64,000 nt of DNA from Flavisolibacter longurius (GCA_014163555.1 JACJGO010000017.1:1-64000), one strand, 5' to 3'; positions 8,485 to 17,745 are shown, counted from the first letter of the stretch. The notes: a model not told the origin generated them from the sequence alone. Translations and numbers: made by a program.

Positions 8485-9566
8485 ACCAGGAACTGAAGCC
8501 CACCCGTTTGCAGATTTTCAGTTTTATCGTATCGATGCCGGTTATTGATGTGGTGCTGAATTATATCCTCTACGATAACCGTTTTTTTCATGATGGCCGC
8601 ATCTGGTTGGTTTCGTTTCCGCTGATATATCTTATTGGCGTTGGGTCCTGGCGGTCGCAGGTGGGCATTCAGAACTGGATCCATTATAAGTTTCCGGGAC
8701 TGAAACAAACCAGCCGTCGGATCGTGCTGCTGGCTGTACTGATCATGCCGATCATGTCGCTGTCGATCACACTGATCATGTACCTGTACGATTATTTCTC
8801 TGTACTGGGATACCAGATCAAACCACAGGACCTGCAAAGTGTTTTGCTACTGGGCTTTGCTGTCAACCTCATTTTTGTTACATTGTACGAAGTGGATTAT
8901 GTGATGGAGCGGTTGAAAGAAACGATGGTGGAAAAAGAAAGCCTGAAACAACAGGCCTTGCAGCATGAATTTGATGCTTTGAAAAACCAGGTCAACCCGC
9001 ATTTCCTGTTTAACTGTTTTAACACCCTCTCTTCGCTGATTACGGAGGACAAGGACAAGGCGGAAGTTTTTTTGAACGAATTAAGCAAGGTGTATCGATA
9101 CCTGTTGCGCAACAACGAAGACGGGTTAAGTACGGTGGAAAATGAAATGAAATTTATCCGCTCGTATTATGGTCTTTTGCAAACCCGTCATGGCGAAGCC
9201 CTGCAAATGACCCTGGATATCGACAAGCGTTATTATCCTTACCTGTTGCCTTCGCTCACGCTGCAGTTGCTGGTAGAGAATGTGGTGAAGCATAACCAAC
9301 TGGCAAAATCGCAGCCGCTCATGATCGAGATTTTTACAACGGCCGGAAACAAGCTGGTGGTGAATAACAACCTGCAGCGCCGCACCATCAAAGCACCGAG
9401 CAACAGGGTAGGTCTTGAAAACATTAAAGCCAAATACGAACTCCTGAACCAAAAAGGGTTTCAGGTAATGGAAGACGGAAAAAATTTTACTGTTGTTTTA
9501 CCCCTGATCTGGAACAATACCCACGAAAACAGGAATACCATTCTAAAGGAAATTAAAACTGCCTGA
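8481..9566 (+). CDS. LytS/YehU-type sensor histidine kinase, second copy
   Basis: A 361-residue paralogue of the preceding kinase with the same layout: four membrane segments (about 12-30, 42-56, 82-106 and 118-140), a charged coiled linker, then the His_kinase motif QVNPHFLFNCFNTLSSLI with phosphoacceptor His174. Its ATPase N-box LVENVVKHN is canonical, unlike the first copy, and VGLENIKAKYELLNQ closes the domain. It overlaps the first kinase by four bases, and the LytTR regulator starts three bases after its stop, so translation is probably coupled. The pair looks like a tandem duplication in which the copies could form heterodimers. Confidence 0.92.
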   Translation: MNQELKPTRLQIFSFIVSMPVIDVVLNYILYDNRFFHDGRIWLVSFPLIYLIGVGSWRSQVGIQNWIHYKFPGLKQTSRRIVLLAVLIMPIMSLSITLIMYLYDYFSVLGYQIKPQDLQSVLLLGFAVNLIFVTLYEVDYVMERLKETMVEKESLKQQALQHEFDALKNQVNPHFLFNCFNTLSSLITEDKDKAEVFLNELSKVYRYLLRNNEDGLSTVENEMKFIRSYYGLLQTRHGEALQMTLDIDKRYYPYLLPSLTLQLLVENVVKHNQLAKSQPLMIEIFTTAGNKLVVNNNLQRRTIKAPSNRVGLENIKAKYELLNQKGFQVMEDGKNFTVVLPLIWNNTHENRNTILKEIKTA

Positions 9567-9569
9567 TAT

Positions 9570-10334
9570 ATGAATATCTTAATCGTTGAAGACGAAGAAC
9601 TGGCCCAAAAGAAACTGCAAAAAACCCTGGCTGCTGTTGATGCTTCCGCTACTGTGGTGGGCATAACCGACAGCATTCAAAGTACCGTTGACTGGCTGAA
9701 ATCAAACAACAGCGCCGACCTGATATTAATGGATATAGAACTGGCCGACGGGCAAAGTTTCGAGGTGTTTAACCTCGTGGATGTAAAAGCTCCGGTCATC
9801 TTTACCACTTCGTATGATGAATATGCTCTGAAAGCGTTTAAGGTGAACAGCGTGGATTACTTGCTGAAACCTGTTCAGACAGATGAATTGCAGGCAGCCC
9901 TGGCGAAGTATAAAAAACTGGCTGACACCAGCAAGCAGGATGTGAACATCGAGTCACTGGTGAACCAAATCAAGCAGCAACTGCAACCCAAAGAATACAG
10001 AAAACGTTTTCTGGTAAAGCATGCGCAAAAACTGGTGTCAGTGGATGTGGAAGAAATTGCTTATTTCTATAGTGATGGACGCCTGAACTTTTTTAAAACC
10101 TTCGACAATAAAAAGTTTGTGGTCGATTACACGATGGATGAATTGGAGGATATGCTGGATCCAACAGCCTTCTTCCGCATTTCCCGTTCCTTCTTTGTGG
10201 CCTTTAATGCCATCGAAAAGATTGATGATTATTTCGGAAACCGCCTGATTCTTCAGCTCAATCCAGCCGTGGACAAAGAAGCCCTGGTAAGCCGGGAAAA
10301 AGTGGCAGATTTTAAAAAGTGGATGGGGAAATAA
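9570..10334 (+). CDS. LytTR-family response regulator
   Basis: A 254-residue response regulator. The receiver domain (1-120) has acidic residues VEDEE (6-10), phosphoacceptor Asp55 in LILMDIELAD, the Thr/Ser in VIFTTSYD and Lys in YLLKPV. The C-terminal LytTR DNA-binding domain (about 145-250) shows RFLVKHAQKLVSVDVEEIAYFYSDGR, then FFRISRSFFVAFNAIEKID and LVSREKVADFKKWMG. It should bind direct repeats in promoters as a dimer when phosphorylated by the two kinases encoded just upstream. No target site is obvious nearby. Confidence 0.95.
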   Translation: MNILIVEDEELAQKKLQKTLAAVDASATVVGITDSIQSTVDWLKSNNSADLILMDIELADGQSFEVFNLVDVKAPVIFTTSYDEYALKAFKVNSVDYLLKPVQTDELQAALAKYKKLADTSKQDVNIESLVNQIKQQLQPKEYRKRFLVKHAQKLVSVDVEEIAYFYSDGRLNFFKTFDNKKFVVDYTMDELEDMLDPTAFFRISRSFFVAFNAIEKIDDYFGNRLILQLNPAVDKEALVSREKVADFKKWMGK

Positions 10335-11246
10335 AAAGCCGGAGGTTACACTTATCCTTGTTGTAGTTTTTCCAAATCGTACCGGGGAAGAAGTCCCCAC
10401 CTAACCTTTCCGCCTAAGGTGGAAGAAACAGTCGCCGCACGGTGCCCTGAGGCCTCCCCAAACCCCTCCGGTGGAGGGGCTTTCTACCACACAGCGCCCC
10501 GCTTTTGCATGATACGATTTTTAGCCTCTGCCAGTTTTTAGGTGGAGGCTTTTTGTTTTGGGTAAAGACAAAGAATTTTATGCTGGGAATATGATTATTT
10601 TATTTCCCTTTCATGACCTGCCACCGGCGGTGTCCTCACCGCCGGCAGATGACCTTAAGAATGGCTGCATATAAAAAGGCATTTATTGGAATGTGTGTAA
10701 CGGTGTAACGGCTTCAAGATGAAATGGCATTTGATACTCGGTTGTTCGACCCCTCCGGGGTCGGGGTTGTTTCACTGCGCCCTTTACCACCGGTTGCACC
10801 GGTGGCTACTCAGGTTTGGCCCCTCTGGGGCCGGGCGTTAAAATCATGTCAACGGACAAACCTTTCAGATTACAGGTAGATAAACCTATCCAAATGGCAG
10901 ATGGATAAATTCATTTAGCCACGGAATGAAGTGGCGTTTATAGAGGGCTTAGGAATGTATACAGACTTTATTAAATGCCTCTCACCATAAGCCCGAAGGG
11001 CTTTCCTGTGAATAGCGCCGGGTGACAACCCAGCGAAGCAATTATGAGGTAGTAAAAAGAACCCCGGAGGGGTTCAATGTTTACAATGCCCCTATAGGCT
11101 AATCGAATACACAAAAATTCATTTTCATTTCACCAATTTCAGAATTCCGAATAACTGTCCTTGCAATGCTCCATTCCACCATCAGGTTTGACAACTTTAC
11201 CAGTTATGCTTTGGTTTCATCATCTACATTATGATTGAAGAATCCT
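10335..11246. repeat. Non-coding mosaic of GC-rich palindromes
   Basis: About 0.9 kb without a credible gene. It holds at least seven short inverted repeats with tiny loops: 10463-10479 (CCCCTCC/GGAGGGG), 10624-10645 (CCGGCGGTG/CACCGCCGG), 10747-10763 (CGACCCC/GGGGTCG), 10787-10805 (CCACCGGT/ACCGGTGG), 10818-10832 (GGCCCC/GGGGCC), 10989-11003 (AAGCCC/GGGCTT) and 11059-11075 (GAACCCC/GGGGTTC). An imperfect CGCCGGGT/ACCCAGCG pair lies near 11015-11034. Between them the DNA is AT-rich. The stretch looks like a cluster of REP/MITE-like fragments between two convergent signalling genes. No transposase is present. Confidence 0.6.
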
Positions 11247-14200
11247 TTACAACGGCAACTGTAACATAAATACAGACCGGCTTTTGTGCAACTGCACATC
11301 CAGCTTTGCATTCAGGGCATCAATGCGTTCTTCCATATCGTGTCGCTGCAAGAGGTTGTTCAGCTTTTGCATATTGCAGGATTCATTTTCAAACTCAATG
11401 GTAAAAAGGAGCCGGCCCCGTTCAGCCGTCATGTGTACAATACAGTAACTCGTACCCGCATCCACCAGGCTGCGCAATCCTTCCTTAAACAATAAAAAAG
11501 CTTCGTGGCGGATCTTCATATTCAATTGCAACCGCTCCACTTTTTTATCAATCAGCAATTCAATCACGGCTCCGGAACGCTGCATCAGGGCATCGGCAAA
11601 TTCCTTGATGCGAACAATGGTTTTGTCCATGGCATCATTTTCCGGATCAAGACTCCAAAGCATGTCATCCAACGCAATGATCATGTTGTGGCTTTTGTTA
11701 TGAATCTGCTCCAGGTATTCCTTTGCCTTGTGCGGTTCCCGTTCCGATTTCAGGCGGGCAATTTCACTGAGAATATTTATGTTGTTCAGGGCGGTATTGA
11801 CTTCCTGGTGAAGGCCATCCGCAATGTCGGTTCGTACTTTTTGCAATACAGTCTTTCGCCGCATCCGCTGCTTGTCCAGCCAATAAAGCGTAAACGCCAG
11901 GGCAATGGCCAGTAAACTATAAAACCACCAGGTTTGATAGAACGGAGCCAGAATCACAAGCGGCAGCGTGGTGATTTCTGAGGGCTGTCCCTCTGCATTC
12001 AGGGTGCGTAGCATCAGGGTGTATTTGCCGGGCGGCAAAAAGGGAAAACTAGCTTTGTTGTCCTTGTCGGCCGAATGCCAGTCTTTGTCAATATTGTTCA
12101 GCCGGTACTGAATCAGGGAAAACGAGTTGTAGGTTAAGGAGGAAAATTCAATGTTCAATGAATTGTCATTCGGGCCCAGTGTCAGTACACCCAGCTTCAT
12201 CACCGAATCCACGGGCAGTTCCTGCCGGCCTACCTGTATGCTGGTGAGGGTTACTTTATGGTGCTGGTTGGGAAACTTTATTTGTGAAGGCGAGAAATAA
12301 AGGAATGCTTTTTCAACCCCAAAAAGCATCCTGCCGTCCCGTAATTTGTACGCAGCGCCAAGAACAAAGCGGTCGCTGATCATGCCTTCTTCCCGGTTAA
12401 AAAAGACCAGTACTTTTTTCTGCATGCGAAAGCGGTAAAGGCCATTGCTGGTGCTGATCCAGAGATATCCTTCATTGTCTTTTTCCATGGCACTGATAGA
12501 GCCCAGTAAGGAAGTGGAAAGCGGAATTTCGGTGAGTTTGTGTGTCGGGCGGTGGTACTGGTACAACCTGGTAACGGTGCTGATGATAACAAGCGAATCG
12601 TCATACGGCAATACATTGGTAAAACCTTCAACAATTTTGTTGCTGTCTTTTTCACTACGGTTATTCCAGTGAAAGCGAATCTGACCATCGGTTCCGTCAA
12701 AAGCAAACACACCATTCTTTTCCGAGGTTACCCAAATCCAGCCATAGCTGTCCTTGGCAATTTTTGTGATCAAGTCATTGCCCAGTTCCGGAACTTTTAC
12801 AATGTCTTCCTTGTCCGTGCTTTTGGGAGAAGCCCATTTGTACAGACCACCATAGTGAGTTCCCAGCCAAAGATTACCCGCCCTGTCTTCTGCAATTTGT
12901 CGTACGGTTCGTCTCTTTAAGGGGGTTGGCAAATGGTGAATCAATTCATTTTTTGCCTGGTCATATTGGTAAACCCCAGGCTGCGCACCCATCCAGATTG
13001 TGTTGCTGTCGGCGGAAGGAAACATACTCCAGAACATGGACGACTCGTGTTTCGTAGGATGTTTATACGGAAAGGGTTTTTCCTGCAAACGGCTGTCGAA
13101 TCGAAAGATGCCATCACCCCAGGACCCTGCGAGAATATCGCCGTTTTTTAATTCAATAAACGAGAGGATACTGCCGGTACCAGCCTGCCCCGTTTTTTTG
13201 CTTTTGTGGGAAATCCCGGTAAAGTAATGCTGCGAAGGATTGAAGCGGTACAACCCCTGGTTGATGGTGGCAGCCCACATATTTCTCTCCCGGTCCTGGA
13301 AGAGGGCAGGAATGTGATCGTAAACAATACCAAGCCCGCTGCGGGAATCGCTGGGAAGTAGCGTAAAATCTTTTTTGGCCTCGTCAAAATAAGCAAAGAT
13401 GTTATTGCCATGAACCCAGATGCGACCGTTTTGTTCTTCAAAAAAATTGTCAATCTCGTGGTAGGAGTTCAGCTTTGACAACAGTTCAAATACCTGGATC
13501 TTTTTACCGGAGCTTTTTGGATCATATTGAATAATATTCGGGTAGGTTCCGCTTAGCCAGCTTACCGACCAAAAGCGGCCTTTTTTGTCGAAAAAAAAAT
13601 GAATGAATCCGATATTCTGTTGCAGGCTATCCACAGCCGGTTCGTTTTCTACATTATGTCCGGCGTAACTAAGATTGCCGGTTTTATGGTTGTAGATGGC
13701 AAAGCCGCCGCCATGCATCCCAATCCAGTATTTCTGTGTACCAGGTTGTTGCACCAGCGCCGAAATATACCAGTCATCCTTTAAGGGAATAAAATTGGCT
13801 TCGGGTGAAAATTCGTTTTTCTTTCTGTCGTACGTCACCAATTCAGCCGATTCCATTTTAAACATCACGTTGCCGGCTTCATCCTGCAGCAATTGTTTTA
13901 CTGACCAAAGCGAAGCCGGTCTTTTTACTTTTACCGGTACCGGCGAATAGGCGAATTTGGACTTATCGAACCGGCCAATCTGCCCATTGGCGAACAAGAG
14001 CCAAAGGTTGTCTTCCTTATCGATCAGTAATTGCAAAATAAAATTATCGGGGAGGCTGCCAGGCTGGTTGTCGCGGCGCTGAAAGGTTTTAAAGTGAACG
14101 CCATCAAAGCGCTGCAGGCCGTTGTTGGTTGCCAGCCACAAATAACCGGTGCGATCCTGTACAACGCTACGGACCTCGTTTGACAGTAAACCCTTGGACA

Positions 14201-14330
14201 TGGAAAAGTTTGAAAAGGTAAATGGCGCCGATACCTGCGCAGCCCCGTTTCGCACCAAACCCAGAAAACACAAGAAAAGCAGTAAGCGATACAATGGTTG
14301 ACTTGTTTGTATCAAATGTACGGTATTCAT
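11247..14330 (-). CDS. Periplasmic-propeller sensor kinase with degraded ATPase domain
   Basis: A 1,027-residue sensor of the Reg_prop/YXY class. It has a signal peptide (about 1-32), then two seven-bladed propellers made of Reg_prop repeats (GYLWLATNNGLQRFDG, NLWLGTHYGGLYKW, GYLWISTSNGLYRF) up to about 690, a YXY domain to about 790 and one membrane helix (FYSLLAIALAFTLYWL). The cytoplasmic part has a HisKA_3-like helix, DIADGLHQEV, with likely phosphoacceptor His841, and MLWSLDPENDAM. The ATPase part has LLFKEGLRSLVDAG where an N-box is expected, and I see no DNGxG box. I moved the start to 14330 because the signal peptide begins there. It may be a pseudokinase. Confidence 0.9.
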   Translation of the reverse strand: MNTVHLIQTSQPLYRLLLFLCFLGLVRNGAAQVSAPFTFSNFSMSKGLLSNEVRSVVQDRTGYLWLATNNGLQRFDGVHFKTFQRRDNQPGSLPDNFILQLLIDKEDNLWLLFANGQIGRFDKSKFAYSPVPVKVKRPASLWSVKQLLQDEAGNVMFKMESAELVTYDRKKNEFSPEANFIPLKDDWYISALVQQPGTQKYWIGMHGGGFAIYNHKTGNLSYAGHNVENEPAVDSLQQNIGFIHFFFDKKGRFWSVSWLSGTYPNIIQYDPKSSGKKIQVFELLSKLNSYHEIDNFFEEQNGRIWVHGNNIFAYFDEAKKDFTLLPSDSRSGLGIVYDHIPALFQDRERNMWAATINQGLYRFNPSQHYFTGISHKSKKTGQAGTGSILSFIELKNGDILAGSWGDGIFRFDSRLQEKPFPYKHPTKHESSMFWSMFPSADSNTIWMGAQPGVYQYDQAKNELIHHLPTPLKRRTVRQIAEDRAGNLWLGTHYGGLYKWASPKSTDKEDIVKVPELGNDLITKIAKDSYGWIWVTSEKNGVFAFDGTDGQIRFHWNNRSEKDSNKIVEGFTNVLPYDDSLVIISTVTRLYQYHRPTHKLTEIPLSTSLLGSISAMEKDNEGYLWISTSNGLYRFRMQKKVLVFFNREEGMISDRFVLGAAYKLRDGRMLFGVEKAFLYFSPSQIKFPNQHHKVTLTSIQVGRQELPVDSVMKLGVLTLGPNDNSLNIEFSSLTYNSFSLIQYRLNNIDKDWHSADKDNKASFPFLPPGKYTLMLRTLNAEGQPSEITTLPLVILAPFYQTWWFYSLLAIALAFTLYWLDKQRMRRKTVLQKVRTDIADGLHQEVNTALNNINILSEIARLKSEREPHKAKEYLEQIHNKSHNMIIALDDMLWSLDPENDAMDKTIVRIKEFADALMQRSGAVIELLIDKKVERLQLNMKIRHEAFLLFKEGLRSLVDAGTSYCIVHMTAERGRLLFTIEFENESCNMQKLNNLLQRHDMEERIDALNAKLDVQLHKSRSVFMLQLPL

Positions 14331-14610
14331 CGACTGATGAGCAACAGTTGATAACCTGTTCCCTGCAATTGATACACCATTTCCCCCAATTTGTCCACGG
14401 GCCTGAATTTCAACAGAGTAGAATGGTGCGGAACGGTCCATTTGCTCCTGTTTTCGGCACAAAAAATCTAAACCGCAATCCTCAGAATAAAATCAGCGAT
14501 TCATACCGGGAGAACCGCATTTCATGCACGATGCTCTTTCCTTTGGCTTCGTGGCGATCCATCTTTGTGTTATCAAACCAAACCAAACGAAACCAAACGG
14601 AAGTAAACAA
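14331..14610. other. Divergent intergenic region with a pentanucleotide repeat
   Basis: This stretch separates the sensor kinase (minus strand) from the lipoprotein (plus strand). Just before the lipoprotein start lies a five-base tandem repeat, (AAACC/G)n with five units at about 14576-14600. I see no gene or convincing -7 box. Confidence 0.4.
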
Positions 14611-15381
14611 ATGAAAAAAGTTCTCCTCTTTGCTACGGTATGTCTCTTCGTACTGAGTTCCTGTAAAAAAGACAACGATGAAAAAGAAACGGTGTTTAAA
14701 GGTGATGTCAAAACCTTTCAGCACGGAAAAGCCTGGACCTGGTATGAAGAAGATATAAATGGCAAACCCCTCCGTATCGCCATTGCCATTGATGATGCGG
14801 CAATGAACAGCCTTGACCGTGAAACCACGGGTGGCCATAACCATGCAAACTCCATCTCTATGAAATTGCCGGTAAAGGCCGGTGCCACACCATTTGATCA
14901 TGTGATGCTGGATTGGAATCCTGCCGGTCATCCGCCGATGAATATTTACACCAAACCGCATTTTGATTTTCATTTTTATACAACAACAGAAGCGGAGCGG
15001 TTAGCGATTCCGGTTTATGAAGAAGCGCAGGAAAAGTTTGACAACTTTCCGTTTGAGTACATGCCTGCCGGTTACATTCCCATCCCAGGCGGTGTTCCGC
15101 AAATGGGTACACATTGGGTAGACCAGAATTCGCCTGAGCTGCGGCCCGGCGGCACATTTACCCAAACGTTTCTCTACGGAAGCTATGATGGTGAAGTCAA
15201 TTTTTACGAACCCATGATCACCGAAGAATTTTTGCAGGACAATCCGACTTTTCAACGTGATATTCCCGTGCCGGCAAAGTTTGGCGAAGCCGGATGGTAT
15301 CCAACCAAAATGCGGGTGGAAAAAAAGAACGGTGTGACGAATGTGATCATTGAAAATTTTGTGCAAAGAACAGCCGATTAA
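14611..15381 (+). CDS. DUF5602-like (TTHB210-like) lipoprotein
   Basis: A 256-residue lipoprotein. The signal MKKVLLFATVCLFVLSSC places the acylated cysteine at residue 18, so I start at 14611 and not at the upstream ATG. The mature protein carries GKAWTWYEEDINGKPLRIAIAIDDAAM (about 37-63), a metal-ligand-like GGHNHAN (about 71-77), KPHFDFHFYTTTEAER (about 115-130), and a second histidine region, QMGTHWVDQNSPEL (about 164-177). This matches the layout of TTHB210/DUF5602 proteins, whose role is unknown. The clustered His residues suggest metal binding, which is inference. Three hairpins follow the gene. Confidence 0.8.
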   Translation: MKKVLLFATVCLFVLSSCKKDNDEKETVFKGDVKTFQHGKAWTWYEEDINGKPLRIAIAIDDAAMNSLDRETTGGHNHANSISMKLPVKAGATPFDHVMLDWNPAGHPPMNIYTKPHFDFHFYTTTEAERLAIPVYEEAQEKFDNFPFEYMPAGYIPIPGGVPQMGTHWVDQNSPELRPGGTFTQTFLYGSYDGEVNFYEPMITEEFLQDNPTFQRDIPVPAKFGEAGWYPTKMRVEKKNGVTNVIIENFVQRTAD

Positions 15382-15388
15382 ACAATCA

Positions 15389-15515
15389 GCAACCCCGTAA
15401 GGTTGCCTACTATACCAATCAACTCCCGGAACGAAACCCCGTAAGGTTTCTTCCTTTTCCAACCTTAACCTCCTCATGTGTTCCTGCAAGCCCCGTAAGG
15501 CTTGCAGGTTTTTTT
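15389..15515 (+). terminator. Three hairpins with an identical CCGTAA loop; the last is a terminator
   Basis: Three hairpins follow the lipoprotein gene: 15389-15406 (GCAACC/GGTTGC), 15433-15450 (GAAACC/GGTTTC) and 15483-15508 (CCTGCAAGCC/GGCTTGCAGG). All enclose the same six-base loop CCGTAA and share the closing CC/GG pairs, while the outer stem bases differ but stay complementary. The third has a perfect 10-bp stem followed by seven T, a strong intrinsic terminator. Confidence 0.75.
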
Positions 15516-15557
15516 ATGGCCATGCGCTATTTCTTCACGTGATGTGTATAGATGAAT

Positions 15558-15588
15558 TTTGCCCGTTTGCGGCCCCGGTTTACATTTA
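15558..15588 (+). promoter_or_regulatory. Candidate promoter of thyA-folA
   Basis: TTTG (15558-15561), exactly 19 bases, then TACATTTA (15581-15588) fits the Bacteroidota -33/-7 pattern with one change in the -7 box. The thyA ATG lies 19 bases further on, and a terminator isolates the region from the gene upstream. Confidence 0.5.
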
Positions 15589-15606
15589 CCGCTGATAATT
15601 GTGTGT

Positions 15607-16401
15607 ATGCAACAATACCAGCAGCTACTTCAACATATATTGGATACCGGTATGCACAAAAGCGACCGCACCGGCACCGGCACCATCAGCACATTTGGCT
15701 ACCAGATGCGGTTTGACCTGCAAAAAGGCTTTCCGCTGGTGACCACCAAAAAAGTGCACCTTAAAAGCATTATTCATGAACTGCTTTGGTTTTTGAAAGG
15801 GGAGACCAATATCGCATCCCTGAAAGAATCCGGTGTAAGCATCTGGGATGAATGGGCCGACGAAAACGGTGAACTGGGCCCTGTGTACGGAAAGCAGTGG
15901 CGAAGCTGGGAAGGACCGGATGGGCAGGTGATTGACCAGATCTCGGACCTCATCGCACAAATCAAAAATAATCCCGACAGTCGCCGCCTGATTGTGAGTG
16001 CCTGGAATGTGGCCGATTTGCCGAAAATGGCCCTGATGCCCTGCCATACCATTTTTCAGTTTTATGTAGCAGAAAATAAATTAAGCTGCCAGTTGTACCA
16101 GCGCAGTGCTGATGTATTCCTGGGTGTTCCTTTTAACATTGCTTCTTATGCTTTGCTGACGTTGATGATAGCGCAGGTTTGCGACCTGGAACCCGGTGAG
16201 TTCATTCACACCTTTGGTGATGTTCATATATATAGTAATCATCTGGAACAGGTGAAACTGCAGTTAAGCCGCGAACCGTTTCCGCTACCGACGATGAAAC
16301 TGAATCCTGCGATAAAAGATATTTTTACTTTCCGGTTTGACGATTTCAGCCTGGAGAATTATCAATCCCATCCGGCCATCAAAGCACCCGTTGCCGTATG
16401 A
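15607..16401 (+). CDS. thyA: Thymidylate synthase
   Basis: A 264-residue thymidylate synthase, the same length as the E. coli enzyme. It methylates dUMP to dTMP using methylene-tetrahydrofolate and releases dihydrofolate. The catalytic cysteine is Cys146 in [14 protein letters not shown]. The phosphate-binding arginine lies in SDRTGTGT (19-26), and the [21 protein letters not shown] block and the C-terminal AVxPV-like KAPVAV end are present. The ATG at 15607 gives the standard N-terminus; earlier in-frame codons lie in the promoter region. It overlaps folA by four bases (ATGA), which couples dTMP synthesis to dihydrofolate recycling. Confidence 0.97.
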   Translation: MQQYQQLLQHILDTGMHKSDRTGTGTISTFGYQMRFDLQKGFPLVTTKKVHLKSIIHELLWFLKGETNIASLKESGVSIWDEWADENGELGPVYGKQWRSWEGPDGQVIDQISDLIAQIKNNPDSRRLIVSAWNVADLPKMALMPCHTIFQFYVAENKLSCQLYQRSADVFLGVPFNIASYALLTLMIAQVCDLEPGEFIHTFGDVHIYSNHLEQVKLQLSREPFPLPTMKLNPAIKDIFTFRFDDFSLENYQSHPAIKAPVAV

Positions 16402-16907
16402 TCATAAGTTTATTGCTGGCCGTTTCTGAGAATGGTGTTATCGGTAAGAACAATGCGCTTCCCTGGCACCTTCCCAACGATCTGAAATATTTTAAGAACC
16501 TTACCTGGGGCTTGCCTATCCTGATGGGCCGGAAAACATTTGACTCCATCGGGAAACCGTTGCCCGGACGAAAAAGTATTGTTATCACACGAAACAACGA
16601 CTGGCGTTACAATGGTGTAGAAGTGGTGCATTCCTTGGAAGAAGCCGTAAAGACAGCAGAAGTTCTTGGTGCCAAAGAAATCTTTGTGATTGGAGGAGCA
16701 GAGATCTTCAACGCGTCGCTGCCGCAGGCAAACAGGATCTATCTCACCCGGATTCACCAGGAATTTGAAGGCGATGTTTTTTTCCCGGCGATCGATGAAA
16801 CAACATGGCAGCTTTCTTCAAGCCGGTTTTGCAGAAAGGATGAAAAGAATCCCTACGATCATACATACCAGGTCTGGGAAAAGGGGCCCGTAGATTCAAA
16901 GGCATAA
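16398..16907 (+). CDS. folA: Dihydrofolate reductase
   Basis: A 169-residue NADPH-dependent dihydrofolate reductase that regenerates tetrahydrofolate from the dihydrofolate made by ThyA. Hallmarks in order: [26 protein letters not shown] (about 8-33), with the acidic Asp28 that protonates the pterin; [24 protein letters not shown] (about 45-68); and the glycine pair [13 protein letters not shown] (about 97-109). The start overlaps the thyA stop as ATGA. A methyltransferase gene follows after 10 bases, so the three are probably one operon. Confidence 0.97.
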   Translation: MIISLLLAVSENGVIGKNNALPWHLPNDLKYFKNLTWGLPILMGRKTFDSIGKPLPGRKSIVITRNNDWRYNGVEVVHSLEEAVKTAEVLGAKEIFVIGGAEIFNASLPQANRIYLTRIHQEFEGDVFFPAIDETTWQLSSSRFCRKDEKNPYDHTYQVWEKGPVDSKA

Positions 16908-16917
16908 GGGACCGAGC

Positions 16918-17715
16918 ATGTACAGCAGCGTTCAATTAGCCCGCAAGTTTATACACTATTACCTCTATGCCAGTAACGGCAAGGGACATGGCATGCATTC
17001 GCCCTTTGTATTTCAGTTTATTCTGCATGTGCTGAACAACCGGTCGAACTACCTTCCGCCGGTGGAAATAGAAGTTGTACGCAAACAACTGTTGCAGGAT
17101 AAACGCATGCTGCAGATCGACGATTTTGGTGCCGGTTCACGGGTTGCCAAAACCAAACAACGAACCGTTTCCGAAGCCGCAGGAGCCGCCCTTAAATCGA
17201 AAAAATACGCTCAACTCCTGTACCGGCTGGTGAAACATTACCAACCGCTAACGATTCTTGAACTGGGCACCTCATTGGGGATTACAACCTCCTATTTTGC
17301 TGCGGCCAATCCGTTGGCAAACATTCTGACCATCGAAGGCAGCAAAGCCATAGCAGATGTAGCTGCTGAAAATTTTTCAAAATTAGGCTGCACGAACATC
17401 AAACAACGGATCGGTAATTTTGATGACCTTCTGCCGGATGCTATCCGTCAACTTTCATCCATAGATCTGGCTTACGTTGATGGCAACCATCGCTACAGTC
17501 CCACGATTAATTATTTTAATCAACTGCTGCCAGCCCTTCACAACAATTCAATCCTTGTTTTTGATGATATTCATTGGAGTGAAGAAATGGAAAAAGCATG
17601 GGAGGAAATTAAGCAGCATCCTTCGGTACAATGCACGGTGGATGTGTTTTTCCTGGGCTTTGTTTTCTTCCGGAAAGAGTTCAAAGTGGCACAGCATTTC
17701 CGTGTTCGTTTTTGA
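16918..17715 (+). CDS. Class I SAM-dependent methyltransferase (Methyltransf_24-like)
   Basis: A 265-residue protein with a Rossmann-type methyltransferase domain. The SAM-binding motif I is ILELGTSLGITTSYFAAANP (about 118-137), followed by the acidic strand end ILTIEGS (about 140-146), DLAYVDGNHRYSPT (about 183-196) and LVFDDIHWSEEM (about 212-223). The last two resemble the metal and catalytic region of O-methyltransferase relatives. The N-terminal 90 residues, including GHGMHSPFVFQFILHVLNNR, are typical of a Bacteroidota-specific group. The substrate is unknown. It lies 10 bases after folA. Confidence 0.85.
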   Translation: MYSSVQLARKFIHYYLYASNGKGHGMHSPFVFQFILHVLNNRSNYLPPVEIEVVRKQLLQDKRMLQIDDFGAGSRVAKTKQRTVSEAAGAALKSKKYAQLLYRLVKHYQPLTILELGTSLGITTSYFAAANPLANILTIEGSKAIADVAAENFSKLGCTNIKQRIGNFDDLLPDAIRQLSSIDLAYVDGNHRYSPTINYFNQLLPALHNNSILVFDDIHWSEEMEKAWEEIKQHPSVQCTVDVFFLGFVFFRKEFKVAQHFRVRF

Positions 17716-17745
17716 CCGTACAACTATTTGCAATAAATTGAGCAC

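Noticed and set aside
14331-14462. A 44-codon N-terminal extension of the propeller sensor
   Set aside because: The extension is charged and irregular, while a clean signal peptide begins at 14330. I used the later start.
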